In this document: piece after piece, positions 14,582-27,003 of the stretch | Layout of the letters: every line of letters begins with the position of its first letter | Position numbering within the stretch: position 1 is the stretch's first letter | NCBI RefSeq assembly: GCF_014334055.1 | Contig: NZ_CP060490.1 | Location: 2,108,001-2,172,000 of the forward strand | Length of the DNA stretch: 64,000 nt | Source: Oscillibacter hominis | Lineage (GTDB): Bacteria > Bacillota > Clostridia > Oscillospirales > Oscillospiraceae | Direction: 5' to 3' | Made by a program: the position numbers and the translations under genes | The notes under the pieces: model-generated | What the model saw: the letters and a program-made list of their open reading frames with translations, nothing else | What the model was told of the DNA's origin: nothing | The model's database searches: none

Positions 14582-15865
14582 CTACAGTGTAAACCAGGCT
14601 GGTGGTACGCCTTCCGCCAAAAAGCCCGTGACCAGCGCCAGCAGCGCGGCGGCGGCGACCGGCTCGGCCAGGGCCATCCACTTTTGCCCGGAGAGCCATT
14701 GGTAGATGCGCCGTGGCACGGGCGTTGCGCCCAATGCGGCAGCGATCAGCAGCACGGCGGCGCTTTTCAGCTGATAGAGCCCTTCCGCACTGACCAGGGG
14801 AACGCCTCCCCAGCCCATCAGAGCGCCCAAATCCCCAAGCGCTCCCAAGGGGCCGTCCCCCATCAGCGCCACGGAGCCCACCGTGCACAGCGCCAGCACC
14901 CAGACCCTGCCCAACGGGCCGCGGAGCGTTCCAAAGCGCTTTTCCGCCATCAGGGCCGCGCCCCAAAGCGCGCCCCAAAGGAGCCCGTTCCAGCCCGGCC
15001 GGAGCCACAGCCCCACCAGGATCACCGCAGCCTCCCCGGGCAGCACGCAGCGCAGAAGGCCGTTCACAGACATCATCCACCGGTCCTGGAATTCCAGTGG
15101 GGAAGCCGCTGTCAGAGGATAGCGGAAGTTATCCGGCAGGCGGAGCCCAAAGAGCTGCCCAAGCCCGGAAGAAAGATCCGCCCAACCGGAGAGGAAGTGG
15201 TAGCTCCCCAATGTCACCGCTCCGGCATACAGATAGGCGTGGAGCACGCTGGCCTCTCCGGATACGCGGGCAGCTACTTCCCACAGGAGTCCGGCCAAAA
15301 TCACCTGCTTTCCCAGGCCGCACACCGCTTTTCTGGCCCCGTCGGCGGCCGTTTCCCAGGAGCGGGGCTGCTCTTCTCCGGGCAGGCGCGCCACCACGCC
15401 CCCTGCCAGAGCCGGGAAGCAGCCGGCCAGGGCCGCAAAGGCCAAAAGGCTCCCCACCGGCTCAGCCCGGCCCCGGAACACGTCTATCTCCGCCCCAATC
15501 AGGGCCAGTGTGTAGACGGAGAGCCCCAGCGGCGCGCTCCATTGGGGCTGCGGTGCCTTCAGTGCCTCTGCTAAAAAGCCGCCATAGCGCAGGGCCAGCA
15601 GCGCCAGGAGATGGGCGGCAACAAGGCACGTCAGCAGCACCCGCCCCTTTGCCGTGCCTCTATTTTGGCGGAGCACAATGCAGCCCCTCCACCCCAAAAG
15701 GATGCTTGCTATCAGCAAAAGCAGGGCGAACGGGCCGCCAAAGGCGCAATATAGGGCGTTGGCCCCGGCCAGCACGGCGCTGCGCCACCGCCTGGGGGCC
15801 AGATGAAAGGTGAGCAGCATCAATGGCAAAAAGGCGTACAGAAATGTGAGGGACGAGAGTTGCAT
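14582..15865 (-). CDS. MBOAT-family membrane protein lacking the catalytic His
   Basis: This 427-residue polytopic protein (about 10 hydrophobic segments) matches MBOAT proteins of the AlgI/DltB type. In that family the active His is in GLWHG...WN; here the same block reads GLWLRPGWNGLLWG with Leu288 (codon at 15002-15004) in place of His. The upstream RWHxSLxxWxRD motif is also eroded to RWMMSVNGLLRC. It may be inactive, have a structural role, or have changed chemistry. Start: ATG at 15865, eight bases after AAAGGA. It is followed by the DHHW gene and preceded by a lipoprotein gene, from which a terminator separates it. Confidence 0.72.
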   Translation of the reverse strand: MQLSSLTFLYAFLPLMLLTFHLAPRRWRSAVLAGANALYCAFGGPFALLLLIASILLGWRGCIVLRQNRGTAKGRVLLTCLVAAHLLALLALRYGGFLAEALKAPQPQWSAPLGLSVYTLALIGAEIDVFRGRAEPVGSLLAFAALAGCFPALAGGVVARLPGEEQPRSWETAADGARKAVCGLGKQVILAGLLWEVAARVSGEASVLHAYLYAGAVTLGSYHFLSGWADLSSGLGQLFGLRLPDNFRYPLTAASPLEFQDRWMMSVNGLLRCVLPGEAAVILVGLWLRPGWNGLLWGALWGAALMAEKRFGTLRGPLGRVWVLALCTVGSVALMGDGPLGALGDLGALMGWGGVPLVSAEGLYQLKSAAVLLIAAALGATPVPRRIYQWLSGQKWMALAEPVAAAALLALVTGFLAEGVPPAWFTL

Positions 15866-15884
15866 ATGGTCGTTTCCTTTCACT

Positions 15885-15922
15885 CAGAAAAAACAGCCCC
15901 TCCCAAGGAAGAGGCTGTTTTG
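15885..15922 (-). terminator. Terminator between lipoprotein and MBOAT genes
   Basis: On the minus strand AAAACAGCCTCTTCC pairs with GAGGGGCTGTTTT and is followed by a T run. Expression of MBOAT-DHHW therefore depends on read-through or a separate start. Confidence 0.7.
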
Positions 15923-15931
15923 AGGAGGTTT

Positions 15932-16741
15932 TTACAGGGCGTCGAAGTTGGCGGCAATGGCGTCGGCGGTGGCCGTATCGGACATCACCAGCAGAACCAG
16001 GTTCCCATTGGTTTTGACAATGGTCTTTTCCGCCTCCACACAGATCCATTTCCGGGGATCGGCGTTGTCCTTCACCTGCTTGGCGATTCCCTCCACGTCG
16101 GAGCCGTCGCTCAGCCGCATCAGCACAACGGAGTGGGCGATGGAGCCGATCATGGCGTCGGCGCTGACAGCGGAGGCGCCCTCGGGCTGATCGATGAAGA
16201 GCATGTAGGGGAAGCTGTCCCCGGCCAGCTCGCTGATGCTGTAGTTGGGGGTCTCCACACCATCCAGGATAGTGCTCATCAGGTCGCTGAGGCTCTCTTC
16301 CGAAGAGGAGGAAGAGGAGGAAGAGGAGGAGTTGCCGGAGGAGGCGCTTCCGCTGCCATTGGGCTTGGATGCGCTGCTGGAGGAGGAGCCGCCGGAGGGC
16401 TTGGCTGTATTCTCCGGCTTGGAGGCATTTCCGCCGGAGGGCTTGGAGGTGCCGCTCCCGCCGCTGGGCTTGGAGGCCGGGGGATTCACCGGCTTTGCGT
16501 CGCCGGCAGGGTCTGAGGCCGGGGGCGAGTCCACATCACCCGCCTCTTCACCGGCGAGGGGCGCATCGGAGGAGTCAGGCTCTCCATCCTCCATATCGCT
16601 CACACCGCCTGTGACGGGCAGGCCGCTGGACGCAGAGGAGCCCGCGCCGGAGGAACTGGACGAGCCGCTGTTGTCGCTGCCGCAGGCGGCCAGAGAGAAT
16701 AACAGGCTCAGGCTCAGCAGCAGGGCAAAGAGTTTTTTCAT
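15932..16741 (-). CDS. Ser-rich lipoprotein with DUF4358-like C-terminal domain
   Basis: The 269-residue protein starts with a lipoprotein signal and lipobox LAAC (Cys20). Residues 21 to about 150 are low-complexity Ser/Gly/Pro/Lys, including repeated KPSGG-type units, a likely flexible cell-wall linker. The folded part (about 155-269) has SVVLMRLSDGSDVEGIAKQ and ends NFDAL, as in DUF4358 proteins that are often encoded beside MBOAT/DHHW pairs. I infer a surface role with the neighbouring acyltransferase genes; no activity is known. Confidence 0.65.
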   Translation of the reverse strand: MKKLFALLLSLSLLFSLAACGSDNSGSSSSSGAGSSASSGLPVTGGVSDMEDGEPDSSDAPLAGEEAGDVDSPPASDPAGDAKPVNPPASKPSGGSGTSKPSGGNASKPENTAKPSGGSSSSSASKPNGSGSASSGNSSSSSSSSSSEESLSDLMSTILDGVETPNYSISELAGDSFPYMLFIDQPEGASAVSADAMIGSIAHSVVLMRLSDGSDVEGIAKQVKDNADPRKWICVEAEKTIVKTNGNLVLLVMSDTATADAIAANFDAL

Positions 16742-16804
16742 GTCGTTGATTTCCTTTCTTTGTTGTTCCTGTTTCCCTTAGACGAATCCAACGGAAAAAA
16801 GTTC

Positions 16805-16836
16805 CCAAAAAACAGCAGGCGGGTTTCCCCGCCTGC
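16805..16836 (-). terminator. Terminator after the SPFH gene
   Basis: On the minus strand GCAGGCGGG / CCCGCCTGC with loop GAAA, followed by TGTTTTTT. Confidence 0.8.
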
Positions 16837-16850
16837 CATGCCAATCTTTT

Positions 16851-17786
16851 TTACTTATCGGATTCCAACAGCACCTGGGCGGAGGCGGCAAGCCCTGCCA
16901 GACCCTGAATCTCGGAGGGGATGATGATCTTGGTGGCCTGGCCGTCCGCCACCTTCTCCATCGCCTCCAGCGCCTTGAGCTTGACCACCTGGCTGTTGGG
17001 AGCGGCCTCATTCAGCAGCTTCAGGGAGTCGGCGGTGGCCTGCTGCACCTTCATGATGGCCTGGGCCTCAGCCTCTGCGGCCATGATGCGGGCCTCCTTT
17101 TCGCCCTCGGCCTTCAGGATGGCGGCCTGCTTGGCAGCGTCTGCCCGCAGGATGGCGGACTGCTTCTCGCCCTCAGCCACCAGGATCTGACTGGCCTTCT
17201 GGCCCTCGGCCTGGAGGATGGACTCGCGGCGCTCACGCTCCGCCTTCATCTGCTTCTCCATGGCGTTTTGGATTTCCTTGGGCGGGATGATGTTCTTCAG
17301 CTCCACCCGGTTGACCTTGATGCCCCAGGGGTCGGTGGCCTCGTCCAGGATGGCGCGCATCCGGGAGTTGATGATGTCGCGGCTGGTCAGGGATTGATCC
17401 AGCTCCATGTCACCGATGATGTTTCGCAGCGTGGTGGCTGTCAGGTTCTCAATGGCGTTCATGGGGTGCTCCACGCCGTACGTATAGAGCTTGGGGTCGG
17501 TGATCTGGAAATAGATCACCGTGTCGATCTGCATGGTGACGTTGTCCTTGGTGATCACAGGCTGGGGCGCAAAGTCCGCCACCTGCTCCTTCAGGGATAC
17601 TTTCTTGGCAATGCGCATAATAAAGGGGACCTTAAAATGCATGCCCACGTTCCAAACGGTGTGGAAGGCGCCCAGGCGCTCCACCACATAAGCCCGGGAC
17701 TGCTGGACAATATGGATGTTGGTGATGATGAGCAGAACGATCAGCAGCACCAGCACCAGTACGGGGATCCATCCCAAACCATTCAT
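16851..17786 (-). CDS. SPFH/band 7 (stomatin-like) membrane protein
   Basis: The 311-residue protein has one N-terminal membrane helix (about 5-28), a band-7 domain (about 30-190, with QQSRAYVVERLGAFHTVWNVG) and a helical Ala/Glu-rich coiled region (about 190-270, repeats of EGEK and AEAEAQA). Such proteins form ring scaffolds in membranes and pair with NfeD. Its ATG overlaps the nfeD stop by four bases (ATGA type), so translation is coupled. Confidence 0.92.
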   Translation of the reverse strand: MNGLGWIPVLVLVLLIVLLIITNIHIVQQSRAYVVERLGAFHTVWNVGMHFKVPFIMRIAKKVSLKEQVADFAPQPVITKDNVTMQIDTVIYFQITDPKLYTYGVEHPMNAIENLTATTLRNIIGDMELDQSLTSRDIINSRMRAILDEATDPWGIKVNRVELKNIIPPKEIQNAMEKQMKAERERRESILQAEGQKASQILVAEGEKQSAILRADAAKQAAILKAEGEKEARIMAAEAEAQAIMKVQQATADSLKLLNEAAPNSQVVKLKALEAMEKVADGQATKIIIPSEIQGLAGLAASAQVLLESDK

Positions 17787-18238
17787 TTAACTACCTCCAA
17801 TTTTTCACTTAATTTTACAAAGAGCCGGACGCCCTCCATTTTCACAATCCGAACCTGCTCACCCGCCGGGATCACCGTGCCGTCGTCGCTGCGGGCGGTC
17901 CAGGTCTTGCCGTCCACATACACGGCGCCGGTGGCGTTTTCGTTGTTGATGTCCTCCGTCACCTTGCCGGTTTCGCCGATCACCCTATCCAGATTGGTGG
18001 GCACGGCTTTGCCGCGGGCGTATTTTTTCACCAGCGGCCTTGTCGCCGCCAAGGCTATGGCGGAGACCGCCACAAAGAGGATGACCTGCACAAGTTCACT
18101 GGCTCCGGCGATGGCTGCGATCAGCGCCGCCAGGGACCCGGCCACAAACCAGATGGAGACCAGCCCCGCCGTCACCGCTTCCACCACCGCGAACACCACG
18201 ATGGCCACCAGCCAAACTATCGTCATGACAGGAATCAT
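17783..18238 (-). CDS. NfeD family membrane protein
   Basis: The 151-residue protein has three or four hydrophobic segments (about 5-70) and a C-terminal OB-fold-like domain (about 85-150, ending GVRLFVKLSEKLEVVK). NfeD-type proteins partner with SPFH proteins; the pair is encoded here in one operon. The start at 18238 (MIPVMTIVW) is preceded by AAAGGAGAAAC; the in-frame ATG at 18307 lacks a ribosome site. Confidence 0.88.
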   Translation of the reverse strand: MIPVMTIVWLVAIVVFAVVEAVTAGLVSIWFVAGSLAALIAAIAGASELVQVILFVAVSAIALAATRPLVKKYARGKAVPTNLDRVIGETGKVTEDINNENATGAVYVDGKTWTARSDDGTVIPAGEQVRIVKMEGVRLFVKLSEKLEVVK

Positions 18239-18438
18239 GTGTTTCTCCTTTCTTACAGCACTTTTTCCTATAGACGCAGTATACCATATCTTTTGTTTCA
18301 TTTCCACCGGATTCTTTTTAAGAAACTGTTATCATTTTCCCGTTTCTCCAATTTGCACTTTCCCTTCCCTTTTGTTATACTGTTTCTGGAAATTAATCCT
18401 GATGCTGTTCCATGCATATTACCGATCCAATTTGAATG

Positions 18439-18502
18439 CGCCGGGTGAATGCGCGGCGTCACATCAGACTCTCCATACGCCGCTGGTGGAGTCTTATTTT
18501 TT
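18439..18502 (+). terminator. Possible leader hairpins/attenuator before the THUMP methyltransferase
   Basis: CGCCG/CGGCG pairs at 18439-18459, then AGACTCTCCA / TGGAGTCT (18466-18494, one bulge) is followed by TATTTTTT. It is 28 bases before the ATG, so it looks like a terminator in the leader, but no ligand-binding fold was recognised. Confidence 0.35.
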
Positions 18503-18529
18503 CTGCACAGCGGCAGAATGGAGCATATT

Positions 18530-19648
18530 ATGACAATAACGCTGACCGTCCCCTGCCTCTTTGGACTGGAGAGCCTGGTGGCCGACGAGATGAAACGCCT
18601 GGGCCTTCGCGAGGTCCGCGCGGAAAACGGCCGGGTTCACTGCCTGGGTTCCGAGGCCGACATCCCCCGGCTGAACCTGAACCTGCGCTGTGGCGCCCGG
18701 GTGCTGATGGAGCTGGGCTCCTTTCCCGCCGCCACCTTTGATGAGCTTTTTGAGGGCGTCCGCGCCCTGCCCTGGGAGGACTATATCCCCCGGGAGGGCG
18801 AGTTCCCCGTCAAGGGCTATACCCTGAACTCCATCCTCCACTCGGTCCCGGCCTGCCAGGCCATTGTGAAAAAGGCCTCCGCCAAACGGCTGGGGCAATC
18901 TTACGGCGTGGAGACGCTGCCGGAGACCGGCAGCCGCTACCAGATTCAGTTCTCCATCATCAAGGACGTGGCCACGCTGTATCTGGATACCTCCGGGGAC
19001 GGCCTTTACAAGCGGGGCTACCGGGCCCGGAACATGGGTGCGCCGCTGCGGGAAACGCTGGCAGCCGCCCTGGTGACGCTGTCCCGCTACCGGGGCCGCG
19101 ACCCCTTCTGCGACCCCTTCTGCGGCTCCGGCACCATCCCCATCGAAGCCGCTCTCATCGCCAAAAACAGGGCGCCGGGCCTGGACCGCAGCTTTTCTGC
19201 CCAGCGCTGGAAAACCCTGCCCTCCCGCCTCTGGACCGACGCCGCCCAGGAGGCCATGGACCGGGAGTTCCACGGCTCCTACGACATCTGGGGCGGCGAC
19301 ATCGACCCTGCGGCGGTGGACCTTGCCCGGCACAACGCGGAGCTCGCCGGAGTGGACGACTGCGTCCGCTTTGAGGTGGCCGACGCCGCCGCGTTCCGCC
19401 GCGAAAGCGAGTACGGCCAGCTGGTCACCAATCCCCCCTATGGCGAGCGGCTTATGGAGCGCTCGGAAGCGGAAGCCCTTTACAGGGTGTTCGGCAAGGC
19501 ACTTCTGACGCTGCCTCCCAAGTGGCGGGTGGTGGTACTCTCCTCCCACACGGAGTTTGAGCGCTCCTTCGGCCGTCCGGCAGTGAAAAAGCGTAAGCTC
19601 TACAACGGGATGATCAAGTGTGACGCCTTCTTTTACGGAGGAAAATAA
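18530..19648 (+). CDS. THUMP-domain class I SAM-dependent RNA methyltransferase (RlmK/L-N or YpsC-like)
   Basis: The 372-residue protein has an N-terminal ferredoxin-like/THUMP part (about 1-160) and a C-terminal Rossmann methyltransferase with DPFCGSGTIPIEAAL (SAM loop and motif I) and NPPYGERL (the N6-adenine or N2-guanine type NPPY motif). These enzymes methylate 23S rRNA guanines in the N2 position (RlmL-like). Start ATG at 18530 with GGAG six bases upstream; the longer frame from 18449 is less likely. Confidence 0.88.
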   Translation: MTITLTVPCLFGLESLVADEMKRLGLREVRAENGRVHCLGSEADIPRLNLNLRCGARVLMELGSFPAATFDELFEGVRALPWEDYIPREGEFPVKGYTLNSILHSVPACQAIVKKASAKRLGQSYGVETLPETGSRYQIQFSIIKDVATLYLDTSGDGLYKRGYRARNMGAPLRETLAAALVTLSRYRGRDPFCDPFCGSGTIPIEAALIAKNRAPGLDRSFSAQRWKTLPSRLWTDAAQEAMDREFHGSYDIWGGDIDPAAVDLARHNAELAGVDDCVRFEVADAAAFRRESEYGQLVTNPPYGERLMERSEAEALYRVFGKALLTLPPKWRVVVLSSHTEFERSFGRPAVKKRKLYNGMIKCDAFFYGGK

Positions 19649-19714
19649 CTACTATATGTAATTTCCGGTCGAATGTTTACGAACCGTATTGGATTTTGGC
19701 CGAAAGGAGGACCT

Positions 19715-21089
<1,375 letters not shown>

Positions 21090-21182
21090 CATCCTGCTGT
21101 CCGGCCAGAGTCCGGCGGCCGCCTCAGCTCGGCGGCAAAAAAGAGATCAAAAAATCAAACTCTTCTATTTTGGAGGTAATGA

Positions 21183-22817
<1,635 letters not shown>

Positions 22818-22915
22818 AAAATACCGCAATCCCTTGAAACGCCTGGGTTTCAGCGTACAGAAAGGTGAATTTGCGCTACACTTACGCCACAGACAAAGCG
22901 CAGGATAGGGTAATA

Positions 22916-22954
22916 AAAGGCCGACACTCACGATTGTGGGTGTCGGCCTTTTTG
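22916..22954 (+). terminator. groEL terminator (left copy)
   Basis: AAAGGCCGACACTCAC / GTGGGTGTCGGCCTTTTT forms a long stem with a short GATT loop and a T run. Confidence 0.88.
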
Positions 22955-22982
22955 CGTCGAAGTATCATGTCTAAACACGCTC

Positions 22983-23011
22983 TTGCCCTTCTTTTCCATT
23001 TGTATTATAGT
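22983..23011 (+). promoter_or_regulatory. Promoter of the methyltransferase-nuclease island
   Basis: TTGCCC (22983-22988) and TATAGT (23006-23011), 17-base spacing, 40 bases before the methyltransferase ATG. Confidence 0.6.
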
Positions 23012-23051
23012 AGAGGTAGTCGTAAATGTGCAGTAGCGGAGGAATCGACAG

Positions 23052-24542
<1,491 letters not shown>

Positions 24543-25641
24543 CAGCTACGCCGACAACGGCGACGACGGCGTTTTTGCCTACGGCGGCAGGCTTGCCATC
24601 CGCCCGCCTTATCAGCGGGAGTTTGTCTATAATAATGAGCAGGCGGAGGCCGTTATCCAAACGGTGCTGAAAGGTTTTCCGCTGAATGTGATGTACTGGG
24701 TAAGGGTTGGGAATGTCAGATATGAGGTCTTGGACGGCCAGCAAAGGACGCTTTCCGTCATGCAATATCTGAAACATCAGTTTTCTATCACCCTTGACGA
24801 CAAGAAATATTACTGGGACGCTTTACCCGACGACAAGTACAACGCCATTATGAACTATGAGTTTATGGTTTATATTTGCGAGGGCGAAGAATCTGAAAAA
24901 TTAGAATGGTTCAAAGTTGTCAATATTGCAGGGGAAAAGCTGTCCGACCAGGAACTTAGGAACTCCGTTTACACAGGCGAATGGCTTTCAGACGCAAAGC
25001 GGCATTTCTCAAAGCGAAATTGTGCTGCAAAGTTGATGTCGGATAAATACATAACGGGCGACCCGAACAGGCAGGAACTTCTTGAAAAGGCGTTAAAAGG
25101 GATCTGCGAGTATCAAGGTATCAAGGAAATTACAGAATATATGGCGCAGCATAAATCAGACGCGGACGCAGACGAATTGTGGCAGTATTTCCAAGATGTG
25201 ATTCATTGGGTAGAGAAGATTTTTCCAAAATACTTCTCGGATATGAAAGGCCTGGACTGGTGCCATCTTTATAACACATACCATGACCGCACTTATAATT
25301 CTACGGTAATGGGCTTGGAAGTGAAACGCCTGCATGAAGATGACGAGGTACAAAAAGCAAAAGGTATCTATGAATTCCTGCTTTGCCGAGATACAGACCC
25401 ATTTGCAGGTAGACTGCTAAACCTGCGTGCATTTGACAAGAGAGATAAACTGGCGGCATACAGCAGACAAAATGGGATATGTCCCATCTGTGGAGAGCAC
25501 TTTGCATTTGGAGAAATGGAGGGTGACCACATCAAGCCCTGGAGCAAGGGAGGGCAGACAACACCTGATAACTGTCAAATGCTCTGCAAAGCCTGCAACG
25601 GGAAAAAGACCGACAAATATTAGAATGATGATACCCCTTCG

Positions 25642-25662
25642 GACATGGGCGGCATGTATTAA
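25642..25662 (+). repeat. Right copy of the groEL 3'-end direct repeat
   Basis: Identical to 22797-22817 and in a frame that reads SDMGGMY-stop, although no groEL precedes it. It marks the right boundary of the island, 2.85 kb from the left copy. No integrase lies between the copies. Confidence 0.88.
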
Positions 25663-25703
25663 GAGATCGACGCCTGTCACAAGCAACGCGCACGATAGAG
25701 TTC

Positions 25704-25746
25704 AAAAGGCCGATGGTTACCATATGGTAACCATCGGCCTTTTCTG
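25704..25746. terminator. Perfect 40-base palindromic terminator (right copy of the groEL terminator)
   Basis: AAAAGGCCGATGGTTACCAT is followed directly by its exact reverse complement, ending in TTTT. It can work for the nuclease gene and for the converging small gene. It is the counterpart of the terminator at 22916. Confidence 0.85.
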
Positions 25747-25798
25747 TATCCATGCACCTATGCATATGTTATAAATCCACTCTATTCTCTGCTCTAAA

Positions 25799-25981
25799 TT
25801 ATTTCTCAAGCTTTATCTTGCCATGCTCAGATTCGTATTCTGCAATGAATTTCAGCATCAACCGGATGATCTGGGCATTTGCGGAACGGCCGTGAAAGCC
25901 ACAGGCATGGCGGAACTTTGCATGAATATCGCCATCAACCCGCAGGCCACAATGTTTCTCATTGATCTTCTTATGTTCCAT
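25799..25981 (-). CDS. Arc-like ribbon-helix-helix DNA-binding protein
   Basis: The 60-residue protein contains CGLRVDGDIHAKFRHACGFHGRSANAQIIRLML, the pattern of an Arc/MetJ ribbon-helix-helix domain (beta strand, then two helices). Such proteins are phage repressors, plasmid regulators or antitoxins; no toxin is next to it. GGAGG lies before the ATG, and AGTTATAACT-type inverted repeats upstream (about 26049-26065) could be its operator. It sits just outside the right repeat of the island and may be a remnant of another mobile element. Confidence 0.7.
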   Translation of the reverse strand: MEHKKINEKHCGLRVDGDIHAKFRHACGFHGRSANAQIIRLMLKFIAEYESEHGKIKLEK

Positions 25982-26309
25982 AATAGAACCTCCAAAACTG
26001 AGCTGCTATGGCTCTATTTTAGAGGGTTGTGTTGCGCTTAGACCAAAATGGAGTTGTTATAACTCCGTAAAATATGGATACTGGAGGAACGGCTTATATC
26101 ATCCGATATGCGGCCAATAAAGGCGGTGTCAGCATCCATAATATGGCGACATATGGTGCATTTTGTTAAGGCATTGGCAGACTGTGGGCAAAGGTGCAGG
26201 CTGCTTGTAGAATATTTAGGACGATGTCAGGCTTGACATCCCTTGCATTTTCCAAACACTTGAGATAGAATGAATTCATACGATCATTACTTTATTCGAG
26301 GATTTCAAT
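25982..26309 (+). promoter_or_regulatory. Intergenic region with marR promoter
   Basis: Holds the inverted repeat GGAGTT/AACTCC near 26049-26065, a 31-codon open frame (from about 26072) that I do not recognise, a TTGACA at 26233, and a promoter TTGCAT (26243-26248) with TAGAAT (26266-26271) at 17-base spacing, 38 bases before marR. No other gene was found. Confidence 0.45.
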
Positions 26310-26789
26310 ATGTCTGACAGGCGTTTAGAGTTTGATGAAGCCATACTCCGTATTTGCAGTTACACCAATATCGATAACCGCAATCACCGGGAATACATCC
26401 CCGGTGTGAGCCTGCTTCCGCGGGAAATGCACACGTTGGAGAAGATCATCTGTCATCCGGGAATCAACACCACAAAGCTGGCCCAGATCACGGGCATCCC
26501 GAAAGGCACCATCTCTAAAATGACAAGGGATTTTGAATCCCGGGGCCTGATCGACTGCTTTAAGGACAAGTGCAACCGCAAGGAAGTCTACTACCGGGGC
26601 ACCGAGACCGGCATGAAGGTATTTGAGGCGCACATCGAGTTTCACCAGGTCATCGGCCGGGAGTTCTACTCCTACTTTGACGCGCTGCCGGACGCGTCCA
26701 GAGAGCTTGTCCTGGACGTGCTCCACCGCTATGCGGATTACATGGAGGATCTGTGCGGCCAGCATGTCCAGTCCCTCAGTTCCATCTGA
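26310..26789 (+). CDS. MarR family transcriptional regulator
   Basis: The 159-residue protein has a winged-helix core: LEKIICHPGINTTKLAQITGIPKGTISKMTRDFESRGLIDCFKD, then the wing with KEVYYRGTETG, between flanking dimerisation helices. It lies immediately upstream of the flavoprotein operon, separated by its own terminator, and is the probable regulator of that operon in response to a small ligand. Start at 26310 follows weak GAGG. A 27-base palindrome over the operon promoter (26944-26970) is a candidate binding site. Confidence 0.87.
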   Translation: MSDRRLEFDEAILRICSYTNIDNRNHREYIPGVSLLPREMHTLEKIICHPGINTTKLAQITGIPKGTISKMTRDFESRGLIDCFKDKCNRKEVYYRGTETGMKVFEAHIEFHQVIGREFYSYFDALPDASRELVLDVLHRYADYMEDLCGQHVQSLSSI

Positions 26790-26797
26790 TCCTATAG

Positions 26798-26837
26798 AAA
26801 AGAGTCCGTTTCCCAACCTGAGGGCGGACTCTTTTTT
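26798..26837 (+). terminator. Terminator after marR
   Basis: AAAAGAGTCCG / CGGACTCTTTT with inner CCC/GGG pairing, followed by TTTTAG. Confidence 0.85.
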
Positions 26838-26917
26838 AGAATGATTCGCATATTTGTGCAAACTGTCTACAGCACTCTGCAAATTTCAGCATTTCCATAG
26901 AAACATTCAACAAGTAA

Positions 26918-26970
26918 TTGACTTTTCTTTGGAATGGGAGTATTTTTGTTTTGTTGGAAACAAAACAAAA
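26918..26970 (+). promoter_or_regulatory. Promoter and overlapping palindrome for the flavoprotein operon
   Basis: TTGACT (26918-26923) and TATTTT (26941-26946) are 17 bases apart. A perfect inverted repeat, TTTTGTTTTGTT (26944-26955), GGA, AACAAAACAAAA (26959-26970), overlaps the -10 and start site. This is a suitable position for repression by the adjacent MarR protein. Confidence 0.6.
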
Positions 26971-27003
26971 CTGGATGGAACAAGATGGTCAGGAGGAACG
27001 AAT

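Noticed and set aside
16300..16720. Repetitive GC-rich stretch as a possible repeat array
   Set aside because: It codes for the Ser/Gly/Pro/Lys linker of the lipoprotein; units are irregular codon repeats, not spaced direct repeats.
25624..25662. Separate small gene ending in DMGGMY at the right repeat
   Set aside because: The frame upstream is closed by the nuclease stop codon and has no start or ribosome site; it is only the duplicated groEL tail.
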